A DNA stretch of 35,377 bases from Rubrobacteraceae bacterium (GTDB taxonomy: Bacteria > Actinomycetota > Rubrobacteria > Rubrobacterales > Rubrobacteraceae), in the NCBI GenBank assembly GCA_023511405.1, contig JAIMBO010000016.1:1-35377 (forward strand), read 5' to 3'. Shown here piece by piece: positions 1 to 8,005 of this stretch; within the stretch, counting starts at the first letter, position 1, and every line of letters starts with the position of its first letter. Position numbers and translations under genes: made by a program. The notes under the pieces were generated by a model. The model was not told the origin of the DNA and made no database searches. It saw nothing but the letters and a program-made list of their open reading frames with translations.

Positions 1-117
1 GAGAACCCGCTCTCCAGCGGGATCATCGGCGGCGAGTTCTCCGCGGGCGATACCGTCCTCGTGGACCGCTCCGGCGAAGAGCTCTCCTTCACCACGAAGG
101 TCCACGCCGCCTCCTGA
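1..117 (+). CDS. ClpB/ClpC-type AAA+ ATPase, C-terminal fragment
   Basis: The window opens inside this gene. Only the last 38 codons are visible, from ENPLSSGIIGGEFSAGD to the stop at 115-117. The pattern ENPL, then a GEF/GD turn, then TVLVD matches the C-terminal small domain of Hsp100 Clp ATPases (ClpB/ClpC). In that family this domain packs against the second AAA+ module in the hexamer that unfolds or disaggregates proteins. The gene is followed after about 30 bases by a strong intrinsic terminator, so it is the last gene of its unit. ClpB and ClpC cannot be told apart from this fragment. The family call is a recognition from a short sequence. Confidence 0.65.
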   Translation, partial: ENPLSSGIIGGEFSAGDTVLVDRSGEELSFTTKVHAAS

Positions 118-147
118 GCCGGAGAGGCTGAAACCAGAAACAGGAGA

Positions 148-185
148 GAATCCCCTCCCACCATCGGGAGGGGATTCTTCTTTCT
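148..185 (+). terminator. intrinsic terminator after the clp gene
   Basis: A perfect 12-bp stem (148-159 with 166-177) has a 6-base loop and is followed by the pyrimidine-rich tract TTCTTTCTCCTC. It lies 30 bases after the clp stop codon and just before the 3' end of the convergent small gene, so it may serve both strands. The loop region contains CATCGGG, which recurs at the apex of several hairpins in this window. Confidence 0.85.
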
Positions 186-187
186 CC

Positions 188-394
188 TCATCGCGGTGCC
201 TCCAGGCGTTCCCACACCGCCTGCCAGGTCTCCCGCCGCTCCAGCAGGAGTGCGAGCCCGAAGAGTCGGCGCGCCGCCCGCGCCCGCAGTCCCGGCCCCG
301 CGACCATGCGCGCCAGCCTTCGCTCCTGTGCCTCCTCGAGAAGTCGCTCCTGCCGTTCTCTTGCCAGCACTTCGCCGTACCATGCTCCGTACAT
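188..394 (-). CDS. small charged hypothetical protein (paralogue A)
   Basis: A 68-residue protein with no recognised family. An N-terminal YGAWYGEVLARERQERL stretch leads into a Glu/Arg-rich, probably helical segment (EEAQERRLARM, residues about 20-30). It continues with LRARAARRLF and ends with ERRETWQAVWERLEA. Its start is an ATG with a GGGAGG SD just upstream. The main support that it is real is a paralogue at 8857-9072 with the same blocks in the same order, in an unrelated context in front of an ABC exporter. No signal peptide or clear membrane segment is seen. It is transcribed divergently from the WYL regulator and may share its control region. Function is unknown. Confidence 0.75.
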   Translation of the reverse strand: MYGAWYGEVLARERQERLLEEAQERRLARMVAGPGLRARAARRLFGLALLLERRETWQAVWERLEAPR

Positions 395-430
395 GATCCT
401 CCCGTTTTCGCCTGCCGGCTGAAGATACGT

Positions 431-468
431 CCGAAACAGGTCAGTGGCGTTCCTGTTTCGGGTAGAAT
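431..468. promoter_or_regulatory. perfect inverted repeat and -10 box upstream of the WYL regulator
   Basis: Two perfect 10-base arms, CCGAAACAGG (431-440) and CCTGTTTCGG (452-461), are separated by 11 bases. A TAGAAT -10-like box follows at 463-468, 30 bases before the WYL start codon. A repeat abutting a -10 box in front of a regulator gene is the usual layout of an autoregulatory operator. The site also sits between the regulator and the divergent small gene 188-394. One exact half-site recurs inside the regulator gene at 1092-1101, which may be chance because it encodes part of the protein. The operator role is inferred. Confidence 0.55.
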
Positions 469-498
469 CTTCTGCGAATTTCTGGAAGGGAGAAAGTC

Positions 499-1458
499 GT
501 GTACGGTTACCGGCCGACCACCAGGCTGCTCTCGATGCTCGAGATCCTGCAATCCCGCGGGCGCATGGGGGGCCCGGAGCTCGCGAGGAGGCTCGAGGTC
601 GGGGAGCGGACGGTGCGGCGCTACGCGGCGATGCTCCGGGAGATGGGCGTCCCGGTCGAAGCGGAGCGTGGACGCTACGGGGGCTACGTGCTCCAGCCCG
701 GCTACCGGCTGCCGCCGATGATGTTCACCGATGAGGAGGTGCTGGGGCTCGTGCTGGGCCTCTTGGCGGCCCGCAGGCTCGGGCTCTCGGGAGCGGCGCC
801 GGCCGCGGAGGGCGCCCTGGCCAAGCTGGAGCGGGTGATGCCCGGGGGGCTGCGGGAGAGGGTCGGTGCCCTGCAGCGGGCCCTCTCGATCGCGATAGAC
901 AGACCCGCCGTATCTGCGAGGAGCGAGGCGCTCCTGACGCTCGCCGCCGCCGTAGGCGAGAGGAGGGTCTGGATGCGCTACCGCTCCGGTTCGTCGGGGA
1001 CGACGGAGCGAAAGTTCGATCCTTACGGGGTCTTCTACCGGGAAGGATACTGGTACGCGGCGGGATACTGCCACCTGCGGCGGGGGCTGCGCCTGTTTCG
1101 GGTGGATAGGGTGCTGGAGGCGAGACCGCTCGAAGAGGGCTTCGAGGTGCCCGCGGGGCTCGACTCGCCGGAGGCGCTGCTACACGCGGTGGCCGCCGCG
1201 CCGGGGGAGGAGTGGTCGGTCGAGGTGCTGCTCGAGACGGAGCCGGGCGAAGCACGCAGGCAGCTTCCGCCGATAGGAATTTCGTTAGATCAGGTGGAGG
1301 AGGGTACGCTCCTGCGGTGCTCGACGCCCGATCTGGGCTGGATGGCGCGCGTGCTGGCCGCCCTCGACTGCCCCTTCATCGTTCGCGCTCCGGAGGAGTT
1401 GAGATCCGCGCTGGAGGAGAGGGCCGCGGAGCTTGCCGCGCTCGCCCGGCGCAGGTAG
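499..1458 (+). CDS. WYL-domain transcriptional regulator with N-terminal HTH (YafY-like)
   Basis: A 319-residue predicted DNA-binding regulator. Residues about 5-60 form a DeoR-like winged helix-turn-helix (LLSMLEILQSRGRMGG, then LARRLEVGERTVRRY). Residues about 75-130 are a linker. Residues about 145-215 form the WYL module, with the core FDPYGVFYREGYWYAAGYC and LRLFRVDRV. The C-terminal 90 residues resemble the WCX extension. WYL domains sense ligands or nucleic acids in several regulators; the ligand here is unknown. The GTG start at 499 is chosen for the GGAAGGGA SD at 484-491. The palindrome 38 bases upstream suggests autoregulation. A hairpin follows the stop codon. The length is normal for the family. 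Confidence 0.92.
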   Translation: MYGYRPTTRLLSMLEILQSRGRMGGPELARRLEVGERTVRRYAAMLREMGVPVEAERGRYGGYVLQPGYRLPPMMFTDEEVLGLVLGLLAARRLGLSGAAPAAEGALAKLERVMPGGLRERVGALQRALSIAIDRPAVSARSEALLTLAAAVGERRVWMRYRSGSSGTTERKFDPYGVFYREGYWYAAGYCHLRRGLRLFRVDRVLEARPLEEGFEVPAGLDSPEALLHAVAAAPGEEWSVEVLLETEPGEARRQLPPIGISLDQVEEGTLLRCSTPDLGWMARVLAALDCPFIVRAPEELRSALEERAAELAALARRR

Positions 1459-1461
1459 AAA

Positions 1462-1487
1462 GGCGGGCCCCGGCATCGGGACCCGCC
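1462..1487. terminator. hairpin between convergent genes, probable bidirectional terminator
   Basis: An 11-bp GC-rich stem with one mismatched position (1462-1472 with 1477-1487) has a GCAT loop and lies 3 bases after the WYL stop. The VOC gene converges from the other side. No long T tract follows, so it relies on stem strength. The apex contains CATCGGG. Confidence 0.6.
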
Positions 1488-1505
1488 GGGGGAGGGGGAA
1501 TCCTT

Positions 1506-1859
1506 CTACCTGCCGCCGTAGAGCCCGAACTCGTTACCGTCGGGGTCCCTGAACCGCGCCCACATCCCCCACGGCTGCCTGGTGGGCTTCTCGGAGAACT
1601 CCACCCCCTTATCGCGGAGTTTATTGCAGGTGGCGTGGATGTCGTCGCACTCGAAGATTACGTTCGCCCAGCCTTCGGAGCCGACGGGCTCGAGGAAGAT
1701 GCTGGTCTCGGCGCCCTCGGGGGCCACCGTGAGCCAGCGCGCACCCTCGCCCATCGGCTCGTCGGAGCGCTTCTCGAAGCCCAGAGCGTTCGTGTAGAAA
1801 TCGAGCGCCCTCTCCTGGTCGCCCACGTGCACGCTCACCACATACGCCTTCGTGATCAT
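1506..1859 (-). CDS. VOC (glyoxalase/bleomycin-resistance/dioxygenase) family protein
   Basis: A 117-residue single-module VOC protein. Two beta-alpha-beta-beta-beta repeats are visible: residues 1-55 (VVSVHVGDQERALDFYTN, then LGFEK) and residues 60-117 (ANVIFECDDIHATCNKL, then the FRDPDGNEFGLY signature). This fold carries metal-dependent lyases, dioxygenases and drug-binding proteins. The final Glu of GNEFGLY is a usual metal ligand. The substrate cannot be predicted. The ATG at 1859 is preceded by AAGGAGAG. It converges with the WYL regulator and lies upstream of the AraC gene's end, in a cluster of redox and detoxification genes. Confidence 0.9.
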   Translation of the reverse strand: MITKAYVVSVHVGDQERALDFYTNALGFEKRSDEPMGEGARWLTVAPEGAETSIFLEPVGSEGWANVIFECDDIHATCNKLRDKGVEFSEKPTRQPWGMWARFRDPDGNEFGLYGGR

Positions 1860-1928
1860 CGTCTCTCCTTTCGTCCGACCTGCCTTGTACTCAAGGAAGA
1901 TAGCCGCCGCACGCCGCCTCGACCTCTC

Positions 1929-2687
1929 CTATCTTGCTCTCTTCAGCAGGCGCGCAGCGAGCGCGAGGAGCAGCGGAGGGTCTGTGGGCCGGGTCGGGCG
2001 CAGCGCGATGTCTGCGGGGCTGGCTGACGAACCTCTGCGCACCGCCACCGGAGCGTGCCCGACGCGCAGTTCGGGGCCGGGGAGCAGCATCTCCAGAGGT
2101 GATGTATGGGGCGGCAGCGCAGCGACCATCAGGTGGTAGAGCCCGTCGGGGGCCGGTGGGATATGGTGCTCGCCCGGTCCTCCGATCAACGTGCACGCTG
2201 CGGGGCGGCCCTGCGGGATCGCGGCGGGGAAGAGCCCGGCGAAGGCGAGCGCCCCGGCGGGGAGCTCTCCGCCCACCCGGAAGACCACACCCCCCGGCGC
2301 GGGCGGGAGCGCGGGCACCCGGAGGCGTTCGGTCGCTCCCTCCAGCATCTCGGGGAGGCGGCGCATCTGCCCCGGAGAGACGCCGACCAGGCGCGAGAAA
2401 CGCGTGGCGAACGTCCCGGGGCTCTCGTAGCCGACCTCGTAGCAGACCTCCGCGACGTCCAGCTCCGTGGTCAGAAGCAGCCGCTTGGCTCTCTCCAGCC
2501 GCAGGGCGGCCATGAACGTGCCGGGCGGGATGCCGGTGACCTGCTTGAAGAGGCGCGAGAAGTGGAAGGGGCTGAGGTGTGCCATCCCGGCCATCTCCTC
2601 CAGCGAGAGCGGGCCGTCCTCCACCCGCCGCATCCGCGCGATCACCCGCTCCACCGCGCGGGCGCCCTCTACACGAACCTCCTCCAT
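1929..2687 (-). CDS. AraC/XylS-family transcriptional regulator
   Basis: A 252-residue protein with the AraC DNA-binding domain at its N terminus rather than its C terminus. Residues about 10-105 carry both helix-turn-helix motifs: LSLEEMAGMAHLSPFHFSRL and DVAEVCYEVGYESPGTFATR, followed by FSRLVGVSPGQ. The remaining 145 residues form a divergent C-terminal part that could sense a ligand but matches nothing I recognise. The ATG at 2687 is chosen because longer in-frame extensions run into the divergent dehydrogenase. There is no SD, but TACAAT lies 6 bases upstream, so the mRNA may be leaderless. It probably controls the divergent dehydrogenase and itself (inference from position). Confidence 0.88.
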   Translation of the reverse strand: MEEVRVEGARAVERVIARMRRVEDGPLSLEEMAGMAHLSPFHFSRLFKQVTGIPPGTFMAALRLERAKRLLLTTELDVAEVCYEVGYESPGTFATRFSRLVGVSPGQMRRLPEMLEGATERLRVPALPPAPGGVVFRVGGELPAGALAFAGLFPAAIPQGRPAACTLIGGPGEHHIPPAPDGLYHLMVAALPPHTSPLEMLLPGPELRVGHAPVAVRRGSSASPADIALRPTRPTDPPLLLALAARLLKRAR

Positions 2688-2693
2688 CCAGGG

Positions 2694-2751
2694 ATTGTAC
2701 GGCCGGTTGCACGCTCTTCCCAGAGGTGGTTCCGGAGGTACGTAGTAGACT
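2694..2751. promoter_or_regulatory. divergent promoter pair for araC-like and adh genes
   Basis: On the minus strand TACAAT (2694-2699) stands 6 bases before the AraC ATG. On the plus strand TAGACT (2746-2751) stands 6 bases before the dehydrogenase ATG at 2758. Both spacings would put the transcription start at or next to the A of ATG, as in leaderless mRNAs, which are common in actinobacteria. Neither has a convincing -35 box. A GGAGGT at 2733-2738 lies too far (19 bases) from 2758 to act as a normal SD. Confidence 0.4.
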
Positions 2752-2757
2752 AAAGAC

Positions 2758-3744
2758 ATGCGCGCGATGGTCCTGGAGAGGCAGCGCGAGCCGCTGCGGA
2801 TGGAGGATGTCGCTGTTCCCGAGCCGGGGGTGGGGCGGGTTCTGATCCGGGTCAGGGCGTGCGCGGTGTGCCGCACGGACCTGCACATCGTCGACGGTGA
2901 GCTGACCGGGCCCAAGCTGCCGCTCATCCCCGGGCATCAGATCGTCGGGGAGGTCGTGGCGATGGGGGAGGGGACCGGGCGCTTCTCCGAGGGGGAGAGG
3001 GTAGGGGTGCCCTGGCTCGGGTGGACCGACGGGGAGTGCCGCTACTGCCGGAGGGGACAGGAAAACCTCTGCGAGGGTGCCCGCTTCACCGGCTACCAGA
3101 TAGACGGCGGCTACGCCGAGTACACCGTTGCCGACGAACGTTTCTGCTTCCCCATCCCCGAGGGTTATCCCGACCTGCAGGCCGCGCCGCTTCTGTGCGG
3201 CGGGCTCATCGGGTACCGCTCTCTCAGGATGACCGGGGACGCGGAGAGGCTCGGGCTCTACGGCTTCGGGAGCTCGGCGCACATGATCGCCCAGGCCGCC
3301 GTATACCAGGGCCGGCGGGTCTTCGCCTTCACCCGACCCGGGGACGAGGAGGCGCAGCGCTTCGCGCGCAGCCTGGGGGCCGGGTGGGCCGGAGGCTCGG
3401 ACGAGCGGCCGCCGGAGGAGCTCGACGCCGCGATCATCTTCGCCCCCGTGGGGAGTCTCGTTCCGGCGGCGCTGCGTGCGGTGGCGAAGGGCGGGGTGGT
3501 GGTGTGCGCCGGGATCCACATGTCCGACATCCCCTCCTTCCCCTACGAGATACTCTGGGGAGAGCGCGTCCTGCGCTCGGTCGCCAACCTCACCCGCCGC
3601 GACGGCGAGGAGTTCCTGGAGCTGGCGCCGAAGGTCCCGATCCGCACCACCGTGGAGACCTTCCCGCTCGAGCGAACCAACGAGGCGCTCGATGTGCTCC
3701 GCGAAGGCAGGATCGAAGGCTCCGCGGTCGTCACCGTGGGCTGA
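2758..3744 (+). CDS. zinc-dependent alcohol dehydrogenase family protein (medium-chain)
   Basis: A 328-residue MDR-superfamily oxidoreductase, expected to interconvert alcohols and aldehydes with NAD(P). The catalytic zinc site is present: Cys38 in CAVCRTD and His60 in PGHQIVGE. The structural zinc lobe [16 protein letters not shown] has Cys94, Cys97 and Cys105, but the usual first Cys is Asp91. The nucleotide-binding fold begins at about residue 165 with [12 protein letters not shown]. The C-terminal part has the expected alternating strands ([18 protein letters not shown]). Length matches the AdhA-like subgroup. It is divergent from the AraC regulator and followed by an aldo/keto reductase in the same direction, which suggests a carbonyl-handling unit. 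The substrate is unknown. Confidence 0.9.
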   Translation: MRAMVLERQREPLRMEDVAVPEPGVGRVLIRVRACAVCRTDLHIVDGELTGPKLPLIPGHQIVGEVVAMGEGTGRFSEGERVGVPWLGWTDGECRYCRRGQENLCEGARFTGYQIDGGYAEYTVADERFCFPIPEGYPDLQAAPLLCGGLIGYRSLRMTGDAERLGLYGFGSSAHMIAQAAVYQGRRVFAFTRPGDEEAQRFARSLGAGWAGGSDERPPEELDAAIIFAPVGSLVPAALRAVAKGGVVVCAGIHMSDIPSFPYEILWGERVLRSVANLTRRDGEEFLELAPKVPIRTTVETFPLERTNEALDVLREGRIEGSAVVTVG

Positions 3745-3815
3745 GGTTTCGGGAGGAGCTTACCCCGGGAAAGACATACCCTGGTTTTGCGGAGGCTTTT
3801 TCGAAGGAGGGTGAT

Positions 3816-4802
3816 ATGGAGAGACGCGCTCTGGGCAGCCAGGGGCTCGTCGTGTCGGAGATCGGGCTCGGATGCATGGGGATGAGCGAGTTCTACGGCA
3901 CCCCGGACGAGGAGGAGTCGATCGCCACGATCCACCGGGCGCTCGACCTCGGCATAAACTTCCTGGACACCGCGGACATGTACGGGCCGTTCACCAACGA
4001 GCGGCTCGTCGGCCGGGCGATAAAGGACCGGCGTGAGGAGGTCGTCCTCGCGACCAAGTTCGGAAACGTGCGCGCCGAGGACGGGACCCGGCTCGGCATC
4101 AGCGGCAAGCCCGACTACGTGAGGAAGGCCTGCGACGTCTCGCTGAAGCGCCTCGGCGTCGACCACATAGACCTCTACTACCAGCACCGGGTCGACCCCG
4201 ACACCCCCGTAGAGGAGACCTGGGGGGCGATGAAGGAGCTCGTCGAGGCCGGCAAGGTACGCTACCTCGGGATCTCCGAGGCCGCGCCGGAGACGATCCG
4301 CAAAGCGCACGCGGTGCACCCGGTCACCGCCCTTCAGACCGAGTACTCGCTCTGGAGCCGGGATCCGGAGGACGAGATCCTGCCCACCTGCCGCGAGCTC
4401 GGGATAGGATTCGTCGCCTACAGCCCGCTCGGGCGCGGCTTCCTGACCGGGCGGTTCCGCCGCTTCGAGGACCTTCCCGAAGGCGACTACCGGCGCAACT
4501 CCCCGCGCTTTCAGGGCGAGAACTTCAAGAAGAACCTCCAGCTCGTGGATAGGGTGAGGCAGATCGCCGACGAGAAGGGCGTCACCCCGGGCCAGCTCGC
4601 CCTGGCTTGGCTGTTGCACCAGGGGGAGGATATCGTGCCCATCCCCGGGACCAAGCGCCGCCGCTACCTGGAGGAGAACGCCGCGGCCGTCGAGATAGAG
4701 CTGACGGAGGAGGATCTGCGGCGCATCGACGAGGTCGCCCCGAAAGGCGCCGCGGCCGGGGAGCGCTATCCCGAGGACGCCATGCGCGCGGTGAACCGCT
4801 GA
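3816..4802 (+). CDS. aldo/keto reductase
   Basis: A 328-residue NADPH-dependent aldo/keto reductase with a TIM-barrel fold. The catalytic tetrad is complete: Asp51 and Tyr56 in FLDTADMYG, Lys81 in LATKFG and His124 in YYQHRVD. The cofactor-binding C-terminal signature [13 protein letters not shown] is present. It resembles the subgroup of general aldehyde and ketone reductases (YajO/AKR13-like). The ATG at 3816 follows AAGGAGG with 5 bases between; the reading frame is open much further upstream, but that part overlaps the dehydrogenase gene. It probably belongs to one unit with the upstream dehydrogenase (71-base gap) and the AhpD-like gene downstream. Confidence 0.94.
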   Translation: MERRALGSQGLVVSEIGLGCMGMSEFYGTPDEEESIATIHRALDLGINFLDTADMYGPFTNERLVGRAIKDRREEVVLATKFGNVRAEDGTRLGISGKPDYVRKACDVSLKRLGVDHIDLYYQHRVDPDTPVEETWGAMKELVEAGKVRYLGISEAAPETIRKAHAVHPVTALQTEYSLWSRDPEDEILPTCRELGIGFVAYSPLGRGFLTGRFRRFEDLPEGDYRRNSPRFQGENFKKNLQLVDRVRQIADEKGVTPGQLALAWLLHQGEDIVPIPGTKRRRYLEENAAAVEIELTEEDLRRIDEVAPKGAAAGERYPEDAMRAVNR

Positions 4803-4863
4803 GGTTTAGGGAGGGTAAGATAGGGCCGCTGTCGCAGGAGAAGAGAAAGGCGGTGCTAGAGAG

Positions 4864-5442
4864 ATGGCTCAGAAGACCGGCGTCCCGATAAGCTGGTTCC
4901 CGGTGCCCGACGAATCCGAGCTGCCGGAGAACCTGCAGGGGCTCTTCCGCAAGGCGAAGGAGAACGTGGGGTTCGTACCCAACGTCTTCCGGGCGTACAG
5001 CTTCCGGCCCGAGCGTCTCTCGGCGTGGTTCAACCACTACAAACAGCTCCACGTCCCCACGGACAACCTGAGTGAGGCCGAGCGCGAGATGATCGCGGTC
5101 GCCGTCTCGATGGAGAACGGCTGCCTCTACTGCCTGGTGGCGCACGGCGCCGAGCTGCGGCGGGCGCTCGGAGACCCGGTTGCGGCCGACAGGATCACGC
5201 TCGACTACCGCCGGGCCGGGCTCGACGAGCGCATCCGGGCGATCCTCGACTACGCGGTCAAGGTAACGAAGGAGCCGCTCGAGTGCACCCCGGAAGACAT
5301 CGAGCGTCTGCAGGGCTACGGGCTCACGCTGGAGGAGGTGTGGGACGTGGCCGAGATCGCCGCGATGTACAACTTCACCAACCGGATGTCGCTCGCCTGC
5401 GGCATGATCCCGAACGAGGAGTACCACGCCCTGTTTCGCTGA
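4864..5442 (+). CDS. peroxidase-related AhpD-like (carboxymuconolactone decarboxylase family) protein
   Basis: A 192-residue protein of the AhpD/CMD fold, like the 'uncharacterized peroxidase-related enzyme' group. The redox motif is [12 protein letters not shown], with Cys87, Cys90 and His94, preceded by the helix [13 protein letters not shown]. In AhpD this CxxC and His relay electrons to a peroxiredoxin; activity here is inferred. The N-terminal part (residues 1-50, ending [11 protein letters not shown]) and the C-terminal [12 protein letters not shown] also match the subgroup. The start at 4864 has only a weak purine stretch upstream. It lies 61 bases after the aldo/keto reductase and ends at a hairpin shared with the convergent hydrolase. 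Confidence 0.88.
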   Translation: MAQKTGVPISWFPVPDESELPENLQGLFRKAKENVGFVPNVFRAYSFRPERLSAWFNHYKQLHVPTDNLSEAEREMIAVAVSMENGCLYCLVAHGAELRRALGDPVAADRITLDYRRAGLDERIRAILDYAVKVTKEPLECTPEDIERLQGYGLTLEEVWDVAEIAAMYNFTNRMSLACGMIPNEEYHALFR

Positions 5443-5468
5443 AGGCGGTGCGGGGATCGAGAGCCCGA

Positions 5469-5485
5469 CGAGGGACGATCCCTCG
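5469..5485. terminator. short hairpin between convergent genes
   Basis: CGAGGGA (5469-5475) pairs with TCCCTCG (5479-5485) around a 3-base loop. It lies between the AhpD-like stop at 5442 and the stop of the convergent hydrolase at 5488. There is no T tract, so terminator function is tentative. Confidence 0.4.
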
Positions 5486-5487
5486 GG

Positions 5488-6303
5488 TTAGCGGCCCAGC
5501 GTCTCCCCGAAGAACTCGAGCGTGCGCCGCCAGGCGTCCTCGGCGGCCTCCTTCCGGTAGTTGGGGCGGGTGTCGTTGAAGAAGGCGTGCGGGGCGCCGG
5601 GGTAGACGTGGTAGCGGAAGTCCTTGCCCGCCTCCCTCATGGCCCTCTCCAGCTCCGGGACGGCCCCGGTGATGCCTTTGTCTTCCTCCCCGTAGATGCC
5701 GAGCACCGGGGCGTTTATCTCCGGTACCCGATCGAGCGGCGGGTTCTGCCCGTAGAAGATGACCGCCGCCGCGAGCTCCGGGCACACCACGGCGAGATCG
5801 GCCGAGATGCCCCCGCCCATGCAGAACCCCACGCTCCCGATGCGCCCGGGGTCCACCTCGGGCCTCTTCTGCAGGTAGCGCACCGCGCCGACGAGATCCC
5901 GGGCGAAAGCCATCCGCTGCTCGGGGGTGAGCAGGCGCCGCAGGATCATGACCGCATCCTTCTCCTCCTGCGGCTTCTCCGAGAGCGCATTCTCGAGCTT
6001 CTCCGGGTCGCGCTGGACCTCCTGAGAAGCCCCCCGCAGGAAGCTCATCGCCCGCGCGACGCGCTCCGGAGTGAGCTTCTCGTTCCACTCCCCGGTGTAG
6101 AGATCCGGCGCGAGCGCCACGTACCCTTCGGCGGCGAAACGCCGCGCCACGTCCCTGATGTGCTCCTCCAGGCCCCAGATCTCCTGGATCACGACGACCG
6201 CGGGCAACCCATCTCCCGCGCCCTCCGGGACCGCGAGGTACGCCTCGAGAGCCCTGCCGTCACCCCTGAAGGAAACCCGCGACTCCTCGATGCCGTAAGC
6301 CAA
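5488..6303 (-). CDS. dienelactone hydrolase family protein
   Basis: A 271-residue alpha/beta hydrolase. The dienelactone-hydrolase triad is visible: Cys161 in GFCMGGG, Asp207 in YGEEDKGIT and His238 in APHAFFND. The conserved Glu41 in VVIQEIWGL, which activates the Cys in this family, is also present. An acidic, helical insertion of about 45 residues (residues 75-125, around EKLENALSEKPQEEKDA) separates the N-terminal sheet from the Cys nucleophile. True DLH enzymes hydrolyse dienelactones in chloroaromatic breakdown, but most members have unknown substrates. It is transcribed away from the MFS exporter and converges on the AhpD-like gene. There is no signal peptide, so it is cytoplasmic. Confidence 0.93.
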   Translation of the reverse strand: MAYGIEESRVSFRGDGRALEAYLAVPEGAGDGLPAVVVIQEIWGLEEHIRDVARRFAAEGYVALAPDLYTGEWNEKLTPERVARAMSFLRGASQEVQRDPEKLENALSEKPQEEKDAVMILRRLLTPEQRMAFARDLVGAVRYLQKRPEVDPGRIGSVGFCMGGGISADLAVVCPELAAAVIFYGQNPPLDRVPEINAPVLGIYGEEDKGITGAVPELERAMREAGKDFRYHVYPGAPHAFFNDTRPNYRKEAAEDAWRRTLEFFGETLGR

Positions 6304-6373
6304 GCTTTTTACCTCCCGTGAAGCTCCGTGAAGATTTTATCCCCGGAACCCGTACGCGCACGTATACGAACAG

Positions 6374-6379
6374 TAATAT
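6374..6379 (+). promoter_or_regulatory. candidate -10 box for the MFS exporter
   Basis: TAATAT at 6374-6379 lies 37 bases before the TTG start of the exporter in the divergent gap 6304-6415. No good -35 is seen. The region is rich in short palindromes (CGTACG at 6351 and 6401, CGTATACG at 6361), as would be expected for a repressor site, but no long symmetric operator could be defined. Confidence 0.35.
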
Positions 6380-6415
6380 TTGTGGACGTAAGCGCATCGA
6401 CGTACGAGGAGCGGA

Positions 6416-7954
6416 TTGGATACGGGATCACGGACGCAAAGGGAGGCTGCTGGCGGGTACCAGCACAGGGGACGGGTGCTCTTCGGGCTCGTGCTCGCGA
6501 TGGGGCTCGCGGCGATGGATGCGACGATAGTCTCGACCGCCGTGCCCTCGATCGTGCGCGACCTCGGCGGTTTCTCGCTCTTCACCTGGATCTTCTCGAT
6601 CTACCTGCTCGTGCAGGCGGTGATGGTGCCGATCTACGGCAAGCTCTCCGACCTCTACGGTCGCAAGCCGGTGCTCTTCTTCGGGACCGGGGTGTTCCTG
6701 CTCGGGTCGGTGTTGTGCGGTCTCTCCTTCAGCATGCCCGCGCTCATCGCCTTCCGGGCTGTGCAGGGGGTGGGGGCCGGGGCGATACAGCCGACGGTCA
6801 CCACGCTCGCCGGCGACATGTACGACGTGCGTGAGCGGGCCCGCATCCAGGGCGCTCTCTCCAGCGTGTGGGGCATTTCTGCGGTCGTGGGCCCGGCGCT
6901 TGGCGGGCTGCTCTCCGAGTATGCCTCGTGGCGTTGGATCTTCTACATAAACCTCCCCGTGGGCGCGCTGGCGCTGCTCGTCGTCGGGATCTATCTGAAG
7001 GAGAGCGTCGAGAAGACGCATCATGAACTCGACTACCAGGGGGCGGCGCTCCTCGCGCTCGGGGTGGGGCTCGTCATCTTCGGGCTGCTTGAGGGCGGGG
7101 TCGGCTGGCCCTGGCTCTCGCCCCAGATCGTCGGGGTGTTCTCACTCGCCGCTTTGCTCCTGGCTGCCTTCGTCCGGCGCGAGCGCCGCGCCGCCGAGCC
7201 CACGCTCCCGCCCTGGGTCTTCGGGCGCCGGCTCCTCGTCGGGGCGAACCTCTCGGCGGCGGTGCTCGGGCTGCTCACGATCGGGCTGACCACCTTCCTC
7301 CCGACCTACGCCCAGGGGGTGCTCGGTGCCGGGGCGGTCGCCGCGGGATTCTCCCTCGCGGTGATGTCGATCGGCTGGCCGCTGGCCTCGACGTTCTCCG
7401 GGCGCCTCTACCTCAGGATAGGCTTCCGCGACACCGCGCTCATCGGCTCCCTCTTCTGCCTGGCCTCCGGCGTCGTCTTCAGCCTCCTCCCGCAATCCTC
7501 CCCCCTGTGGCTCGCCGCCGCCGGGAGCTTCGTCATGGGCCTCGGGCTCGGCCTCCTCTCCACCCCCATCGTCGTCGGTCTGCAGCAGGTCGTCGGCTGG
7601 GAGCGGCGCGGGACGGTCACCGGCGCCAACATGTTCACCCGTCAGCTCGGTCAGGCCGTCGGCGCCGCGCTCTTCGGCACCATCGCCAACTCCGCCCTGC
7701 TCGGCTGGCTCTCCCGTGCTCCTTCGGACATCTCGGGGCGCGTCCCCCATACCGTCGACGCCGCGAGCCGCCTGCTCGGCGGGAACGGAGCCCACGCCCT
7801 GGACGATCGGGCCGCCTCCTACGTACGTCACGGTCTCTACCTCGCCGCCCACCACGTCTTCCTCGCGCTCGCCGCCTTCGCCCTCCTCGGTATAGTCGTG
7901 CTGCTCGCCACCCCCCGACGCTTCGAGCCGCTGAGTTTCGGGAAACGCGGCTAG
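6416..7954 (+). CDS. MFS drug exporter, DHA2 (EmrB/QacA-like, 14-TM) family
   Basis: A 512-residue polytopic membrane protein with the proton-driven DHA2 architecture. TM1 carries AMDATIVSTAVPSIVRDL (motif D1). The loop between TM2 and TM3 carries GKLSDLYGRKPVLFF (motif A). Motif B is in IAFRAVQGVGAGAIQPT. Motif C is in WGISAVVGPALGGLL, followed by WRWIFYINLPVG, typical of EmrB/QacA proteins. About 14 hydrophobic segments are present. The TTG at 6416 is chosen for the AGGAG SD at 6407-6411. The likely role is export of toxic organic compounds; the substrate is unknown. It is followed 51 bases later by the OsmC-like gene, possibly in the same transcript. Confidence 0.93.
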   Translation: MDTGSRTQREAAGGYQHRGRVLFGLVLAMGLAAMDATIVSTAVPSIVRDLGGFSLFTWIFSIYLLVQAVMVPIYGKLSDLYGRKPVLFFGTGVFLLGSVLCGLSFSMPALIAFRAVQGVGAGAIQPTVTTLAGDMYDVRERARIQGALSSVWGISAVVGPALGGLLSEYASWRWIFYINLPVGALALLVVGIYLKESVEKTHHELDYQGAALLALGVGLVIFGLLEGGVGWPWLSPQIVGVFSLAALLLAAFVRRERRAAEPTLPPWVFGRRLLVGANLSAAVLGLLTIGLTTFLPTYAQGVLGAGAVAAGFSLAVMSIGWPLASTFSGRLYLRIGFRDTALIGSLFCLASGVVFSLLPQSSPLWLAAAGSFVMGLGLGLLSTPIVVGLQQVVGWERRGTVTGANMFTRQLGQAVGAALFGTIANSALLGWLSRAPSDISGRVPHTVDAASRLLGGNGAHALDDRAASYVRHGLYLAAHHVFLALAAFALLGIVVLLATPRRFEPLSFGKRG

Positions 7955-8005
7955 GGTAAAAAATACGCGACTACGACACGCGGAGCGCCGCAGGAGGTGT
8001 GCAAC

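Noticed and set aside
1891-3519. Long minus-strand open frame of 542 codons
   Set aside because: It overlaps the AraC regulator in another frame and the whole dehydrogenase on the other strand. Its Arg/Pro-rich composition is typical of shadow frames in GC-rich DNA.
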